Shown: positions 1 to 11,749 of the stretch, piece by piece | How positions within the stretch are numbered: the stretch's first letter is position 1 | Layout: each line of letters starts with the position of its first letter | Assembly: GCA_015680685.1 (NCBI GenBank) | Contig: MNCI01001480.1 | Coordinates: forward strand, 144,120 to 208,119 | Direction of reading: 5' to 3' | DNA from: Gnetum montanum | Taxonomy: Eukaryota; Streptophyta; Gnetopsida; Gnetales; Gnetaceae | Length of the DNA: 64,000 bases | The notes under the pieces: model-generated | Seen by the model: the letters and a program-made list of their open reading frames with translations, nothing else | Database searches by the model: none | Told to the model about the DNA's origin: nothing | Program-made: the position numbers and the translations under genes

Positions 1-2243
1 CCCTTACTATATGGCATAATGCATGGATCTATGTGTCCCTTCACATTGGTGAATTCACTGGATTGTGTGGATGTTGAAGTGTGAGATGGAGGCCTAGGTA
101 TAGTGATAGGGGTTGTTGATGGGGCTAAAGAAGGTGTGGCACCAAGTTTTCCTTGGTCTAGTTTAGAAGGTGAAGTAGGTTCAGAAGTGTGATTCTTCTT
201 CTTATGGTCATGCCTAAAGAAGGGACACTTCCAACGTTGCAGAGGGAACCTACTTTCATTAATAACAGTAGCACAAGTTACATCCATTGGTTGGCATGGT
301 GGTGCAAAACCATTTGATACATCTGATGGTAGTGTAGGAGGAGGTAGAGGATGAGAATACTGAGGGTGAGGAGAAGTGTGAGAAGTATGAGGTGGTGATC
401 CCTCAGGAGAAGACATGGGTCGATGGTACTCAGGAGAGTGATAATGGTGATTGGAAGTAGAGGATTTAGAATTGGTTGGAGAAATAGGATGTTGAACATA
501 GTAGGAATTTGGTTTTGGTAGATAGGGAGGATGTGGCTAGCTAGATGGTGACCTTCCCCATGCCTGTGAGTTTTTCCATTGTAGTGGACCAAAGTTTTGA
601 GGTTGGTAATAGCTCCCTTCAGGAGAGTACAATGGGTTATGGGGTTCTCCATAATTACCTTGTGGAATAGGGATGCACCTAAATTGATACCTTTATACGA
701 ATTGTGGATGTAGCTTCCCTACCCAATGCTCATATAGATGTGACAAGACAAGGTAATGGCCCTTTGGATGGTCATATAAACAAACATCACATCCATCCTC
801 ATTATTTGTAGTTGAGCCTTTGGCCTCGTTACCCTTAGCCATTCTCCCCAGTTGCTGAAAAATGTTCTTAATTGTTTTTGATTTCTATGTCCTCTATTTG
901 TTTTGATTGCCAAGCTTGTTTTTGATGAACATCTCCCCAACAGTGTCTTCTAAATTCATACTTTGTTGATTTGCCCATACGGTCATCTTGTTATGCTTTA
1001 ACTCAATTTCATTTATCAATTTCTGTATTAGCAAAGGTTAGGACTATATCACCCTCTTATAATTGATTGTCTCTTCTTCATTGTGGTTTCAAACCCTTGT
1101 TGTTTCTAGAGTTGGCATTCTCCCATTTAGATAATTCTCTCTCTTCTTTCACTAGATGATTTATTAGTTCTTTGACCTAGTGGCCTTAGAGTTGATATAG
1201 TTTTCCTCAGGCATACTTTCCAAGGTTCACCCTTGTTTCATTGCTAAGCCCATCTATAATGTGGAGTGTTTGCTCTTTCTTGAAGAACCTATGACCTAGA
1301 CATTTATTTAGTAAGGCATAATATCTATCTAAGGTCATGTCTAAGGGTTCTTGTTATTCTTGTTTCCATCCTTGGATTTGTCTCCTCAAGGTGGACACTT
1401 GTGCATAGGTCTAGTATCTTTTAATGAAAAGTTCTAACATGATTGACCATTGTTTGATTGAATTTGGTTCCAATGATCTATACCACACTTTGGCTTTATC
1501 AATTAGTGTCCTAGGAAAGAGCTTAAGAATTTTCCATTTACTGTCCACATTGTTGAGCACACAATAATCATGGAAGGCCTATAGATAATGTTGTAGATCT
1601 AAATCATAGCCTCCTACAAATTTTAAAATATTATTCAAGTTGAGCACATGTAGTCATCTCTTCTTGTGATGCTTGTGAGATATCTTAATGGCCTTTGTGA
1701 TGTGCATTAGACTTTTAGGGACTAATAAGGGTTTATCTCATCAAACAAGTTGTGATTAGAATCTCTATTTGATCAATGGTGACAATGGGGCTTGTGTTCA
1801 TGTTGATGACCTTGAGTGTGTTTGTGGGTTCAATTTTTTCTTTTACTCTAACCCTTTCATGGAGATCTATTCCTATACCTATGTTCATCTTTATCAAAAG
1901 TAGACATTGAAGTTGAGGGGGAAGATGAAAAGGAGGAATTGGTAGGATAGCCATGGCTTCTATAATGTTCCTCATGCTCCCTTGGTTTATCATTTCTAAG
2001 GATTGAGGAGGTCTTAGGCCTTGAGTCCTCCCCTAGTTTAGGACTAATGTCATCGTCTTCAAGATTGTTTGCCTTAGGTGAATGTAGCCTATGAGTGTCA
2101 TTAGGATGACCATGATCATGGAAAATCCCTTCATAAGGTGGATCACTCCAATCTTCTTCATTGTATAATTCATTAGTTCTCCAATGAATAGGTGCACTAT
2201 ATAGTTCATAATCATTTCCACATGAGTGAGACATTGTTGTCAA
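1..2243 (-). pseudogene. gag: Element A: Ty3/gypsy gag, decayed, cut by window edge
   Basis: Reading leftwards from the LTR at 2360-3159, the first open stretch starts near 2243 (MTTMSHSCGND...) and runs to 1857 as a Ser/His/Asp-rich N-terminal part. Further downstream are capsid-like pieces, then a CCHC-like block near 740-800 (CDVCLYDHPKG) also found in the gags of elements C and D. A Pro/Ser/His-rich tail follows (about 690-1). Several stops and frame changes separate the pieces, so no intact Gag can be made. Gag would form the virus-like particle that carries the element RNA. The element continues beyond position 1, so protease and pol are not visible. The Gag call rests on similarity to the other copies here; the N-terminus differs from that of B and D (MSSS...), suggesting another subfamily. 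Confidence 0.7.
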
Positions 2244-2340
2244 TTCATCATGTGTGTTTAAATACTTCTCTAAAGATATATCTTTAATATCCTTTTACAA
2301 TGATCTTGTGTAATATAACTAATCTAGATAACTAGCACCA

Positions 2341-2358
2341 TCCCCAACAATGGTGCCA
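2341..2358 (-). other. Element A primer-binding site (tRNA-Asp type)
   Basis: On the minus strand this reads TGGCACCATTGTTGGGGA, one base after the LTR end. It matches the complement of the 3' end of plant tRNA-Asp (TGGCGCCGTTGCCGGGGA) with a few differences, all of the C-to-T or G-to-A kind. It fixes the orientation of element A: this LTR is the 5' LTR. Confidence 0.8.
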
Positions 2359-2359
2359 A

Positions 2360-3159
2360 TGATGAGTGGCGAGGTACCCCTATGCTCAACCATACGAATA
2401 CGAGCGTGTACTCATGATTTGAGAAAACTCGGTAGATGGACCAGTTGTGGCACCTAGACAGTTATACGTTGATCATAGTTCGCTGTCTTTCCACCTTGAG
2501 TAGTAGTAGCTTTGTCACGTATGGTTTAGTCCAAAGTGAGGCATATGATATGGTCCTAATTTTACGTTTCTCTTGATAACTCAAAAGATAAATTGATTAA
2601 ACTAATAATGGAAGAAAAACCTAAATTAGCCTATGGTGATGGTATCCATCGTTAACCGTCTGTACACATCTTGAACTTTGTGAAATTATTGTTGGGTGTG
2701 CCAAGTATTTGCACTTAAATGCTCATGATTAAGGCGTACACACTCTGCTTAATTATAGGAAAAGTAAATAACAATAAATCAACTGTTAACTAAATAAGGC
2801 ATTAAATAATTAAAACAATGAAATTAATCTAAGTGAATGCTACAATAATGAAAGTAATCTCAATCTTTATTGCCGATCATGCAAGTGTCCAAGTACGTCA
2901 CACTCGAACAAAGGTGCTATACAATTACAAACATCACACTACGAGCATGCACTAGGAATAACTAGCTTGGAAGAAAGAACTAAAAACTAGCCTTCCAAAA
3001 GAAAAGAACTTCTAACTCTCTAATAATCTTCTCTCACTGTGTGCCTAAGTGCTATATTTATAGGCTAACACAAGAATCATGATATCCCGTATACAATATC
3101 GTATCCAGGCCACAATATCACGTACCCAATATCAAGGCCTGGCAAACCATGATTCATCA
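2360..3159 (-). repeat. Element A 5' LTR
   Basis: On the plus strand it starts TGATGAGTGGCGAGGTACCCC and ends ATTCATCA, the same termini as the LTRs of elements B and D. The shared 3'-end block (CTCAACCATACGAA on the plus strand) is present. It carries degenerate ATATC-containing palindromes near 3080-3140, like the U3 arrays of the other copies but more decayed. The partner LTR lies off the left edge, so the target duplication cannot be checked. Confidence 0.8.
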
Positions 3160-3509
3160 CACATGAATACATCCATCATCATAATAAATAATCACATATC
3201 CAATACCAATTAGAAACAACAAGGGTGATAGCTAGCATATTTTTACTTAGTGTAATAGTCTAAAGTTATCATAAGTACTCATAATCAAAAACCTGCAAGT
3301 CTTTTATGAGTTTTTTATTTATTCCAACCAATGTTAGGGCTTACTACCTCATGTAACCATAAGGCCATTTGCCTTTTAAATGGTTTCTTCATATGGACTA
3401 TCATACATATGCCATGTAACATACCTATGTTCCCCAACTCCTAAGATGCAGCTTAAGATAAGAGCATCACCATTGCATTAAAGCAAGAGTCAATGCAATA
3501 CTATAGGAT
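3160..3509. other. Unassigned A/T-rich spacer
   Basis: I see no gene, LTR end or clear repeat. It may be flanking sequence of the Copia relic to its right. Confidence 0.4.
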
Positions 3510-4290
3510 ATCTCATTACCTACTGGTGCACACACCTTGATCTAGCTTTGATTGCTAACCAAACATAAGTAACTAATACTAGTGTAATGGTATCATCCCT
3601 TAATACCCCTTCTTCTACTAGTGTTATCTCATAGGTTGTGAGAGTACTTTGAAGTCCTTCAAACATCAAGGTATCAAAGTCTTTGATCTTCTTCATGATC
3701 ACTATCTTCATTTTATATTTAGGATTGAGAGTTCTCATGATCTTGTAAACAACTTTACTTTTGGAAAGGTCTTCAACAATCCCTCTAATGAATCTCACAT
3801 ACCTAATTGTAGTATTGATGATTTTTTTTCATCCCTTTGCATATTTAAATTTTCAAACTAGTTTAACCATAGAAGAGGCTTGGATTACTTCACTACTTTG
3901 TTTTTCTTCATAAGTAGCCTTCAAAGTTTCCCAAAGTTTCTTGGTAGTTTTGCAATGACTAATATAATTATACGTCTCTTATATGAGTGTTGAGTGTCAA
4001 ACCTACTTTGTCTTATAGATAGATTCTTAAATATTATAGGCATAAGTAAAATTAAGAATGGGTATTGTTAGAACATTTAGTGCAACACTAATGTGTTCAA
4101 CAATATCTTTAGTAGCATTCTTCTAAACTTCACAGAGCATGATTGGGATTGTAACTGAATCACCCAATGCAAGGATGACTTGGATTAGAGTTGCATTCCC
4201 AAACATTTGTGTAATTTAGTCATCTCTTATTAGTTGCACTAAGATTCTACTAGTTCTTGTGTCCATAGAGACTTTTGGCTTATCCATGAT
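3510..4290 (-). pseudogene. gag: Copia-type gag (UBN2-like) relic
   Basis: Translated on the minus strand, 3900-3970 gives ISHCKTTKKLWETLKATYEE. Then 3798-3520 gives pieces such as SKVVYKIMRTLNPKYKMKI and a segment ending LTTYEITL. These match the order and spacing of the Copia gag domain (K-x-LWETL..., then VV-x-KI-x-R-x-L-x-P-x-Y, then a LQ-x-x-E-x-x-L helix). Stops interrupt the frame upstream (about 4000-4290). Neither the zinc knuckle nor pol follows, so only a gag fragment survives. It is probably older than its neighbours. Confidence 0.7.
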
Positions 4291-4392
4291 CACATTGAGT
4301 ACTTGTTGAAAGTCTTCACATCTCTAGCTTATAGCTTGTAATATCTCCTACAACTAACTCAAACTTGATTGATAATTGATAAAACCTATTGT

Positions 4393-4690
4393 TGATAAGC
4401 CACGATATCGCCTCTATTGTATTGTATCTATGACATCGTAGCTTTACAGACATCATCATTGATGCAATGTAGTAGGTCCTGGTCACCCTTATAAATACCA
4501 ACACTTGGTCACATCAAACAAGAGAACTTTCATTCCAACCCTAGGAAAACTCTTGTAGTTTGTTTTCGTAGTTTACACTTAGCCATAGAGTGAATGCCCA
4601 TCATGTGGTATCAAATAGCCAAAAAAAATCTTTATTCATGTGGATTGTACTTGGGCATAATTCATGTATGACAATAAAGATAGAGATTTT
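4393..4690 (+). repeat. Truncated LTR piece of the element C type
   Basis: It begins TGATAAGCCACGATATCG, almost the same as the 3' LTR start of element C at 35827. It keeps a TATAAATA-like box (about 4489) and the downstream block ending in GACAATAAAGAT (about 4670-4685) in the same order as the C LTR. The rest of R/U5 and any internal sequence is absent. I read it as a broken solo LTR or insertion remnant in plus orientation. Confidence 0.65.
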
Positions 4691-5540
4691 TTCCCACCAT
4701 TGCACCATCGACTTAGTTTCTTTATTTTACTTAGCTAATTTTCTTACTTATGTAAGGCTTGAAATATCTGGTGCTTGAAAATTGAAATTATAAAAGCAAA
4801 ATAGTTTGAATCTGAATTCCATGAGCCTCAAAAAAGGAATTCGGAGTACCCCAAATGGTCCAGCAGATTGGTTAGGGACTTAAAAAAATCTATAACAAGT
4901 GTATGTAATGAAAATGGAAAAATAAAAAACTACAATGTGCAAGAGAGATTGTAAGAACATAATAAAAAAGCATTAAATATGGGTGAAACAGGAGCTACAA
5001 AACTTTGTATCAATGTACAAAAAAAAGGAAACACCATGTGAGTACAAGTTTATAAGATACAGATCAGAGGCTTCAAGGAACCCCAAAATAAGCAAATGTG
5101 CTTGGGAATCTATTGCAAGTGGCAGAGTGTGTCTTGCTCTGGGGCTATAATAAATTTTCCCATGATCTACACTTTCAAATGCTACTATAAATATCTAGTT
5201 GGGTTAAATAATCTATGTTGAAAATGGTTGAAAGGCTATAAAAATCTACAACTTTTCTCCACTGTTTCTCTTTGGGAAATTTCACTTATGCAAAAGGTCC
5301 TAAAATCAACTGAAAATCTAGCTTTAATAGGCTATGATCTGCATTGATTATAGTTTCATATGCTTGTATATGAATTACAAGGTATGTGTAACATAAATAT
5401 GTAATTTATAAACCAGTGTATTTGGCTTTTAGACTAAACATACTAGTGTATTTAATTTTTTCACTACCCAAAATTCCAGCATAGGAGGCACTAGCATAAG
5501 AGACTTTTGCTACCTATGCAACTTATTTACATTCTAGGCC

Positions 5541-5685
5541 TCTTATAAGCTAGCTTAAATGGGATTTATAGCTTATAAGCTAGCTTAAATGACATTTACA
5601 ACTTATAAGCTTTGTAGCTTATAAGCTAGCTTAAGTGACATTTATAGCTTATAAGCTAGCTTAAACGACATTTATAATTTATATG
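5541..5685. repeat. 30-bp palindromic tandem repeat
   Basis: Units begin at about 5542, 5572, 5602, 5618 and 5648. Each holds GCTTATAAGC (self-complementary) and GCTAGC, followed by TTAAATGACATTTA. The unit at 5602 is cut short to about 16 bases, as expected from slippage or unequal exchange. Each unit can fold on itself. Confidence 0.85.
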
Positions 5686-6253
5686 CTACAAATTTTATTT
5701 TACACATTAAATATTGCTAGAAATTTAGCTAAAATAAGGCTATCGGATGGGATTTTTGATCAGAAAATAGGTAATTATTTTTGCATTTTAATTCCCATCA
5801 ATTACATTGTAAATTTAGCTATTAAGACTTATCATGAAAAATTTGTAAATTTTCGTTGAGGTGTTTCATTGGTCCCTATTTGTTGATGCTTTAAGGAATA
5901 ACTTGAAAGACATCAATAGATAATGTGAAACACTATTGTGGATGCATCACCAATGATTCCCCTCCACACTTGATTCTATAGCTATCAAACCATGCCAAGG
6001 AGTGCTCATAGTGGTGAGATAAGGTCACAATAGAATGTTGAGAGCTTGGGATGAGATAAAGATTATGTTGGTTATTAGTAGGTGGGGTGGTTATGGGGGC
6101 AGGCTTAACTAGGAATTCCAAATGTTGACATCATGGCTATTTAAAAGGTAGCGACATGCTTACTAAATGAAGAAGTTTTCATGCTATGGAGTGCTATTTA
6201 CTTGATAATGCAAGGAGCAATTGATACTTTATAGCAAGGATTCTTTAGTCAAT

Positions 6254-6256
<3 letters not shown>

Positions 6257-6289
<33 letters not shown>

Positions 6290-6302
6290 AGAGAGAGAGA
6301 GA
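6257..6302. repeat. (CT)n followed by (GA)n inverted microsatellite
   Basis: About 40 bases of CT dinucleotides are followed directly by about seven GA units. The two halves are complementary and would form a hairpin; the CT tract could also form triplex DNA. Confidence 0.9.
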
Positions 6303-7489
6303 CATTAACTTGCTTACCTAAATGCTACATTGATATTTGGGAAGTAAAACCTTCACTAGGTTTTATTGCCAAGACTTAACCTTGCTATCTCACTAAATGA
6401 TATGTGTTACATTTACTAAACTTGGTTTTGACTCTTTGCTAAATGAGATGTGTTAAATTCAATGGACTTGATTTTTGCTTTCTTGTTAAATAAGATATGC
6501 TACACTTAGTAACCTTAAGTGTGAAGCATGTTGGAGAAAATGTCACAAGGCCATGATGCATGAATGTCAAACATAGATTTTCAGTTTTAATAAGGTATGG
6601 AAGGCTATAATTTGGCTACAAGAAGTGGTTATGTACATGGGATGACAAAAGTAATGTGAAGTAAGCACTATTGGCAAGATCAAACAAGCTAACTACATCT
6701 CATGCATTGAGGTTATGTAATAACTCACCACTACAATGAGTCATACCTTTGTAGTAACTTTAGGCTTCATTCTACAAAGACAACTCTAAGAAGGCAATAA
6801 AATAAGTCAAGAGTACATGTAATCATAGAAATTTACATATGGCCACATTGGTCAACAAGCAAATATAGGCCACAATTGTTTACAACTGGAAAATACAGGA
6901 GAGATTTGTAATTTGTTCTATATATTTTCACAAAGTTTATAGTCTTTGAAATGCCAAAAATAAAGATAATAGGTCATGCAAGCTTGCTTGTTATAGGCTA
7001 CAAAAGTTGCAACATCGATCATTCGTTCAAACTTGTCAACAAAGACAAACAAAGACCACAAGAAAACATGTTAACATTAGATATAATAAGGTCCATGTGA
7101 AGGTTTTAGTATTTGCTTGCAGATGATATCTTGGGTAAGCTAGGGTTCAAGTGAGAAGCTTTGTTTCGATGTTTTCTCCTCATTGCTGTAGTTCATAATG
7201 GGGCATTTTCACCAAAAATCCTCTATGATGTTTTTGGCTTCAAGGTCAATGGTAATTAGGCCATTTCAAGGCATTCGGATTATGTAGTCAAAAGGGCTCA
7301 CATGCTTTAGGTTTTCAAGGTTAACTTGGTCTAACAACATCACAAGAAGAGTTTACTTAGGCTTCAATGGCTAGTCAAATTGCTTCCACACCTCATTAGG
7401 TCAATCCTACATGACAACATGACCACATCAAGTGGCATCTACATGGTATAATTGCTAAAAAATGTTAAAATAATGTAAAATAAACCAAA

Positions 7490-7620
7490 GCATAGAACCC
7501 TTAGGCTAAACAAGGTCATAACAGGGTGAAACATGGCTCAACAAGGTTAAAATAGGGTCAAAATAGGATAAAATGAGGTTAAACCAAGGTAAAACAAAAT
7601 AAAAATATGGTAAACAAGGA
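7490..7620. repeat. Degenerate short-motif array
   Basis: Loose repeats of a motif close to AAAATAGGGT / AAACAAGGT fill this stretch (for example near 7500, 7520, 7545, 7580 and 7605). The period is about 12-20 bases and irregular. It has no coding capacity. Confidence 0.5.
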
Positions 7621-8164
7621 CAACATAATATTAATTAATTAAATTTAATATTTTTAAAAGTTATTTTATAGTTAGAATAGGAAAAAATCTAAGAAAATAG
7701 GCTTTAAATTATCAAAATTAGCAAAAACTAACTATAAATTATTAAGATTAGGAAAAAATATGCTATAAATTGTTAAATTAATGATTTTTCATGGTCAAAT
7801 TGGTTTAGAAAAGAAAAAAATTCCTATTTCCTAGTGTGTAGAGGCCATGGTCAATTTCATGTCTAGGTTTAATGTATTTAGTCAATTCTCCCACCACTTT
7901 TCTCACACCTAGCGTATGACAAGAAAAATAAAGAATTCTTTTTGTTTTATTTTCATTTTTGGCCTAACTAAGCTCAATGTAAAATGCCTGGGGTAGAACA
8001 AGATTTTTTTTTTGAAACTATCTTAACCTTCTTATTCATTTAAACTTTATAGGCTAGCTTATATGCCAAGCATCTTGCATAAACTTTCTAACCTAGGCAA
8101 CTTGCATAAACTTTATAAGCCTAGCATGAAAGAGCTTGGTATAATAAGCTATGTTTGAAGGCTA

Positions 8165-9330
8165 AATGATGTTGACTGACTACCTTTTATTTGGGCTCTT
8201 TGGTTTGTATATGATCATGCTAGAGGGAAAGGTCTCAGAAATTATATAAGATCCCTTCCATAACATTTAGAACTTAGTTTGTTATGGTGTATGTGTGGGG
8301 TTCCAGTAGAGAATCTTATCTCCTGGTTGAAATTTTACTTTCTATATTCTTAGGTAATGTTTTTGCTTGTTGAATACCTTGTGCATTTCATTCAAAGATA
8401 GGGCCACTAATCAATTTTCATTTAGCATGTTGTGGTTGATCAATCTTTCTTTTTGTGCTAGGCTTAGGTTAAGATTTGGTTTACAAGCTATTGAGAGTGT
8501 ACAGATCTTGGATTGAATCAAGAGCATTGGGAGTTTCCTATACACTAACTAATAGGGAGAGTAGCCAATAGGAAGTTTCCACATTGAGTGATAGGCTTAT
8601 AGAACATTGTTGAGTTTTGTACTCCAATATTTCCTCTATTTGCATATGGTCCTTGTTAGGATCTTTGTAATCTCCCTATTGGTTACCTCTACTTAACCGT
8701 TGGCTTGGGGGTGATAGGGTGTTGTTAATTTATGTTTGACCCCAAGGTGTTGCATAATTTTTTAAAAGGTGGCACCTGTGAAGTAAGTTTCATTGTTATA
8801 AATTAATGCATGTGGCACCCCAAACTTACTAACAACATGTTTTTGTACAAATCTAGTAGCAGTGGACGATGTACAATCAGTAACAGCTACTACTTCTACC
8901 CATTTGGTGCAGTAGTCAACTGCTACTATGATATATGCCTTTCTGTTGGACATGGGCACGATGGGACCCATGAACTCTATGCCCCATATGTCAAAGGGCT
9001 TTAGTGGCTAAATCCACTATTGAGGATCCTCCATTCAAGTGGTCATCCCACCATCTCATTGTCAACATTCACAGGATCAAACAAATTGGTGGACATCCCT
9101 GAAGATTATAAACCAATAGTGTCATGCCATCAAGATTTTTATGGCCATGCATCTCTCTGCATAGTGGCCTCAACAAGGGCCTTCATGAGCATCCTACAGC
9201 ACATGCAATTGATTCACATCAGGGACATACTAATGAACTTGGCCATCAATGCACACCTTATAAAGATGTCTGTTGATTTCCATGAAGTATTTTGTTCAAT
9301 AAAGAAACTATTGTTTCTTTCTAAAGTCTA
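8165..9330 (-). pseudogene. int: Element E integrase, decayed
   Basis: The minus strand carries the catalytic core at 8971-8762: MGPIVPMSNRKAYIIVAVDY..., followed by ALIYNNETYFTGA. The first catalytic Asp lies in VAVDY. The second position, normally DN, reads NN here, so the second acidic residue is lost. The Glu-containing block lies near 8700 in a diverged frame (YHPQ-x-NG region). The C-terminal region (about 8350-8180) still matches element C over the segment around its RDKVIYWDPTH. The zinc-binding N-terminal part falls at about 9330-9020 but is out of frame. Integrase would insert the cDNA; this copy cannot. Confidence 0.75.
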
Positions 9331-9459
9331 GATCTTGTGGCATCTCTTAAGTGAGAAGGCAAGTAAGGATGTCATCATACCATTTTGTTTCTGTGGGCAT
9401 TTAATCATTTATTGCTCCTATAAAGAGGAGCTTGTTTAGAAACTAAACAAAGAGTGAGT

Positions 9460-9838
9460 CCTCCTCCTCTTTGTTATCTCATCTTAATCAAGAGAGGTGG
9501 TCAGTGTTCACATTCTTAGTCCCTTTTTAATCTACCATTGTGAGATTGAATTCTTGCAAGATCACGAGCCACCGTATGATACAGGGGCTCACCATCAACT
9601 TGTTCATCAGGAAGTAGATGGCACTATGATCTATATGTACAAATACTTTATAACCAAGTGCATAGTGCCTGAACTTGTTAAGAGCATACATCACTGCCAT
9701 TAATTCCTTTTCCATTATGGTGTAATTCAGATGTGCCCGCAAAATTCTTTGACTTGTGCAATGAATGTAATATGGATATTTCTTATCATCCAATTGCATA
9801 AGCACCACTTCCAAAGCATAATTAGATATGTTTGTCAT
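9460..9838 (-). pseudogene. rnh: Element E RNase H, decayed
   Basis: The minus-strand frame 9838-9527 contains SNYALEVVLMQLDDKKYPYY, then TIMEKELMAVMYALNKFRHY, then YKVFVHIDHSAIYFLMNK. These are the RNase H blocks of Ty3/gypsy elements. The EKEL glutamate and the HIDHSA aspartate are present. The usual first Asp (D-x-SNYA) falls just before this open piece. It is a 103-residue open fragment joined to RT and integrase only across stops. Confidence 0.8.
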
Positions 9839-9989
9839 TATGTGAAATGGTCTAGACTAATCTAGTACCCATAGAATTGGAGTTTCTATGAGTTTTTCCT
9901 TTAACTATTGGAATGCATGTTCACATTTCTTGGTCCAGATGAATAGAGCATATTTCTTCATAAGCTCTACCAACAGCTTTGTAATCTTA

Positions 9990-10750
9990 GAGAAATTCTC
10001 TATGAATTGGTGGTAGTAGCCAGTATGTCCAAGGAATGATCAGACATCTTTAACTATCTTTGGTTGGTGTGTGATTCATTGGATGATCCTTTTTTTCTAG
10101 GCCTACTTCAATCCCTACCTGAGTAATTCTATGCCCCAATACTATGCCTTCTTGGACCATTAAATGGATTTTCTACCAATTTAGCCTAAGGTTTATTTCG
10201 ACACATCTTTTTAGTACTGCTAAAGGTAGTCCAGGGGTTGTTCAAATGTAGTCCCATAGGTAGAGAAGTCATCCATGAAAACTTCTACCCTGCTACCAAT
10301 TTACTATTGGAAAATACTAAGGACCAAGCATTGAAATGTTGTAGGGGAATTACATAGACCAATTGGCATCTTACAATATGAAAAATTCCCCCAAGGACAT
10401 GTGAATGTTGTCTTGGCCTAATCTTCTAATGCAATTTTGATTTGGTTATAGCCACTATAACCATTCAAGAAGATATAATAGCAATACGTAGAGATGGTGT
10501 CCAACACTTGATTCACAAATGACAATGGAAAATGATCTTTAAATGTTATCATATTCAAAAACCTAAAGTTGATACAGGAAAAATTATGAGTGGGCTAACC
10601 CACTCACTATTCATGATGAGATAGATTACCTTGAGAAGTTGTTCTATTTCCTCCTTCATGATCTACTTCAACTTGGGGTTTAGTCATCTCTACAGTTTCC
10701 TTCATGGCTTCATAGCCAAATTAGTGTAGATGCGATGCTAGCATATACTT
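9990..10750 (-). pseudogene. rt: Element E reverse transcriptase, decayed
   Basis: On the minus strand the box VEVFMDDFST lies near 10295-10262, with both catalytic Asp residues intact. Downstream (lower coordinates) is the ETNL...EKC-like region typical of the Athila/Tat branch. Upstream (about 10750-10560) are damaged pieces of the N-terminal RT motifs. Stops break every frame, so no open frame of useful length covers it. Confidence 0.75.
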
Positions 10751-11282
10751 GGATCGATTACAATTAGATTGGGATAGGACCAAGAAAAGGTTGTTGGCCA
10801 TTTTTTAATCACCTTTAATAGCTTTTTTTTTATTCAAGAGCAAGTTTGATATTGATTATGACCAACTTACCATTATTTAAAAATGCATACTCTATGCTAG
10901 CTGATAGAGTTTTTAACTCTAGGGGCTCCTATTTAAAAGTTTTAGGGATTTCTAGCTCTCCCTAATAGGTATCATCATCTTCATCATTGAAGAGTTAGTG
11001 ATGAACTTGCTCAAGTCCATTCATGCCTTGACATAAGCACATGTTAGTCTCTCAGTAGGTTCCCTGCATAGTGTGCTACTATCATAGTTAGCTGTTAGCC
11101 ACTGGGTTCCCTCTTGTTTTGTGACTATTGTGTACAGGAACCTTTGAATATCTATTTCATGTGCACATTGATTGCATGCTTTAATGCATGTACTTTTGAT
11201 GGACTAGATTTTCTGCATGTAATTGCACTCATTATCATTGTACGCAATGCATGGATCATGCTTCATCTTTAAACATTCAAAT

Positions 11283-11690
11283 TCATTTTCCTTGGAGATT
11301 TCCAAGGAGAGGTCCCTTATACCCATATGTACATCTACTGTGCATTTCCATAATGATGGGGAAGCCACCTTTGTAGTTTTCAACCTTGATCACTAGAAAA
11401 TTGATAGGATAGGACCACCCACAAACTATGCTCACAATGTCCTCCACTAATCCCAAAGTGATAGTGATTGATTGATCTACCAAATCTAAATGGATGTTTC
11501 TCTTCTTGAGAGGTGGTAGCTTCTAGGCTTCATATATGTCATGGGAGATGATATTAACACCAAAACCAAAATTAAGAAGGGCCTTACATGACACATGTCT
11601 AGTGATCTGTAAGTAAATAAGTGGACTTCTTGGGTCAAATCTTTTTGTGGGAAGATTGCCAACCTTAATTCAATCGGAAACAACATGAGT
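11283..11690 (-). pseudogene. pro: Element E aspartic protease, active site lost
   Basis: The active-site region reads CKALLNFGFGVNIISHDIY on the minus strand near 11610-11550, where element C has LDSGSSVNLIS. The catalytic Asp is therefore Asn, and Ser is Phe. Downstream, 11483-11283 matches the C-terminal half of the element C protease (MVDQSITITLGLVEDIVSIV..., then PIIMEMHS in place of PIIMGR). It would have cut the Gag-Pol polyprotein. Confidence 0.75.
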
Positions 11691-11749
11691 TAACATCATA
11701 GTGTAAATTTGAGGTGGTATTTAGTTTGAATGTTACTCAAAGGTATTTG

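Larger units (their letters stand above)
4700..8149. other. Unassigned A/T-rich region with simple repeats
   Basis: No coding stretch with recognisable similarity is visible on either strand. Open frames are short and lack motifs. Local features are listed separately: a 30-bp tandem repeat at 5541-5685, a CT/GA dinucleotide inverted tract at 6257-6302, and a purine-rich array at 7490-7620. It is probably old transposon debris. Confidence 0.5.
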
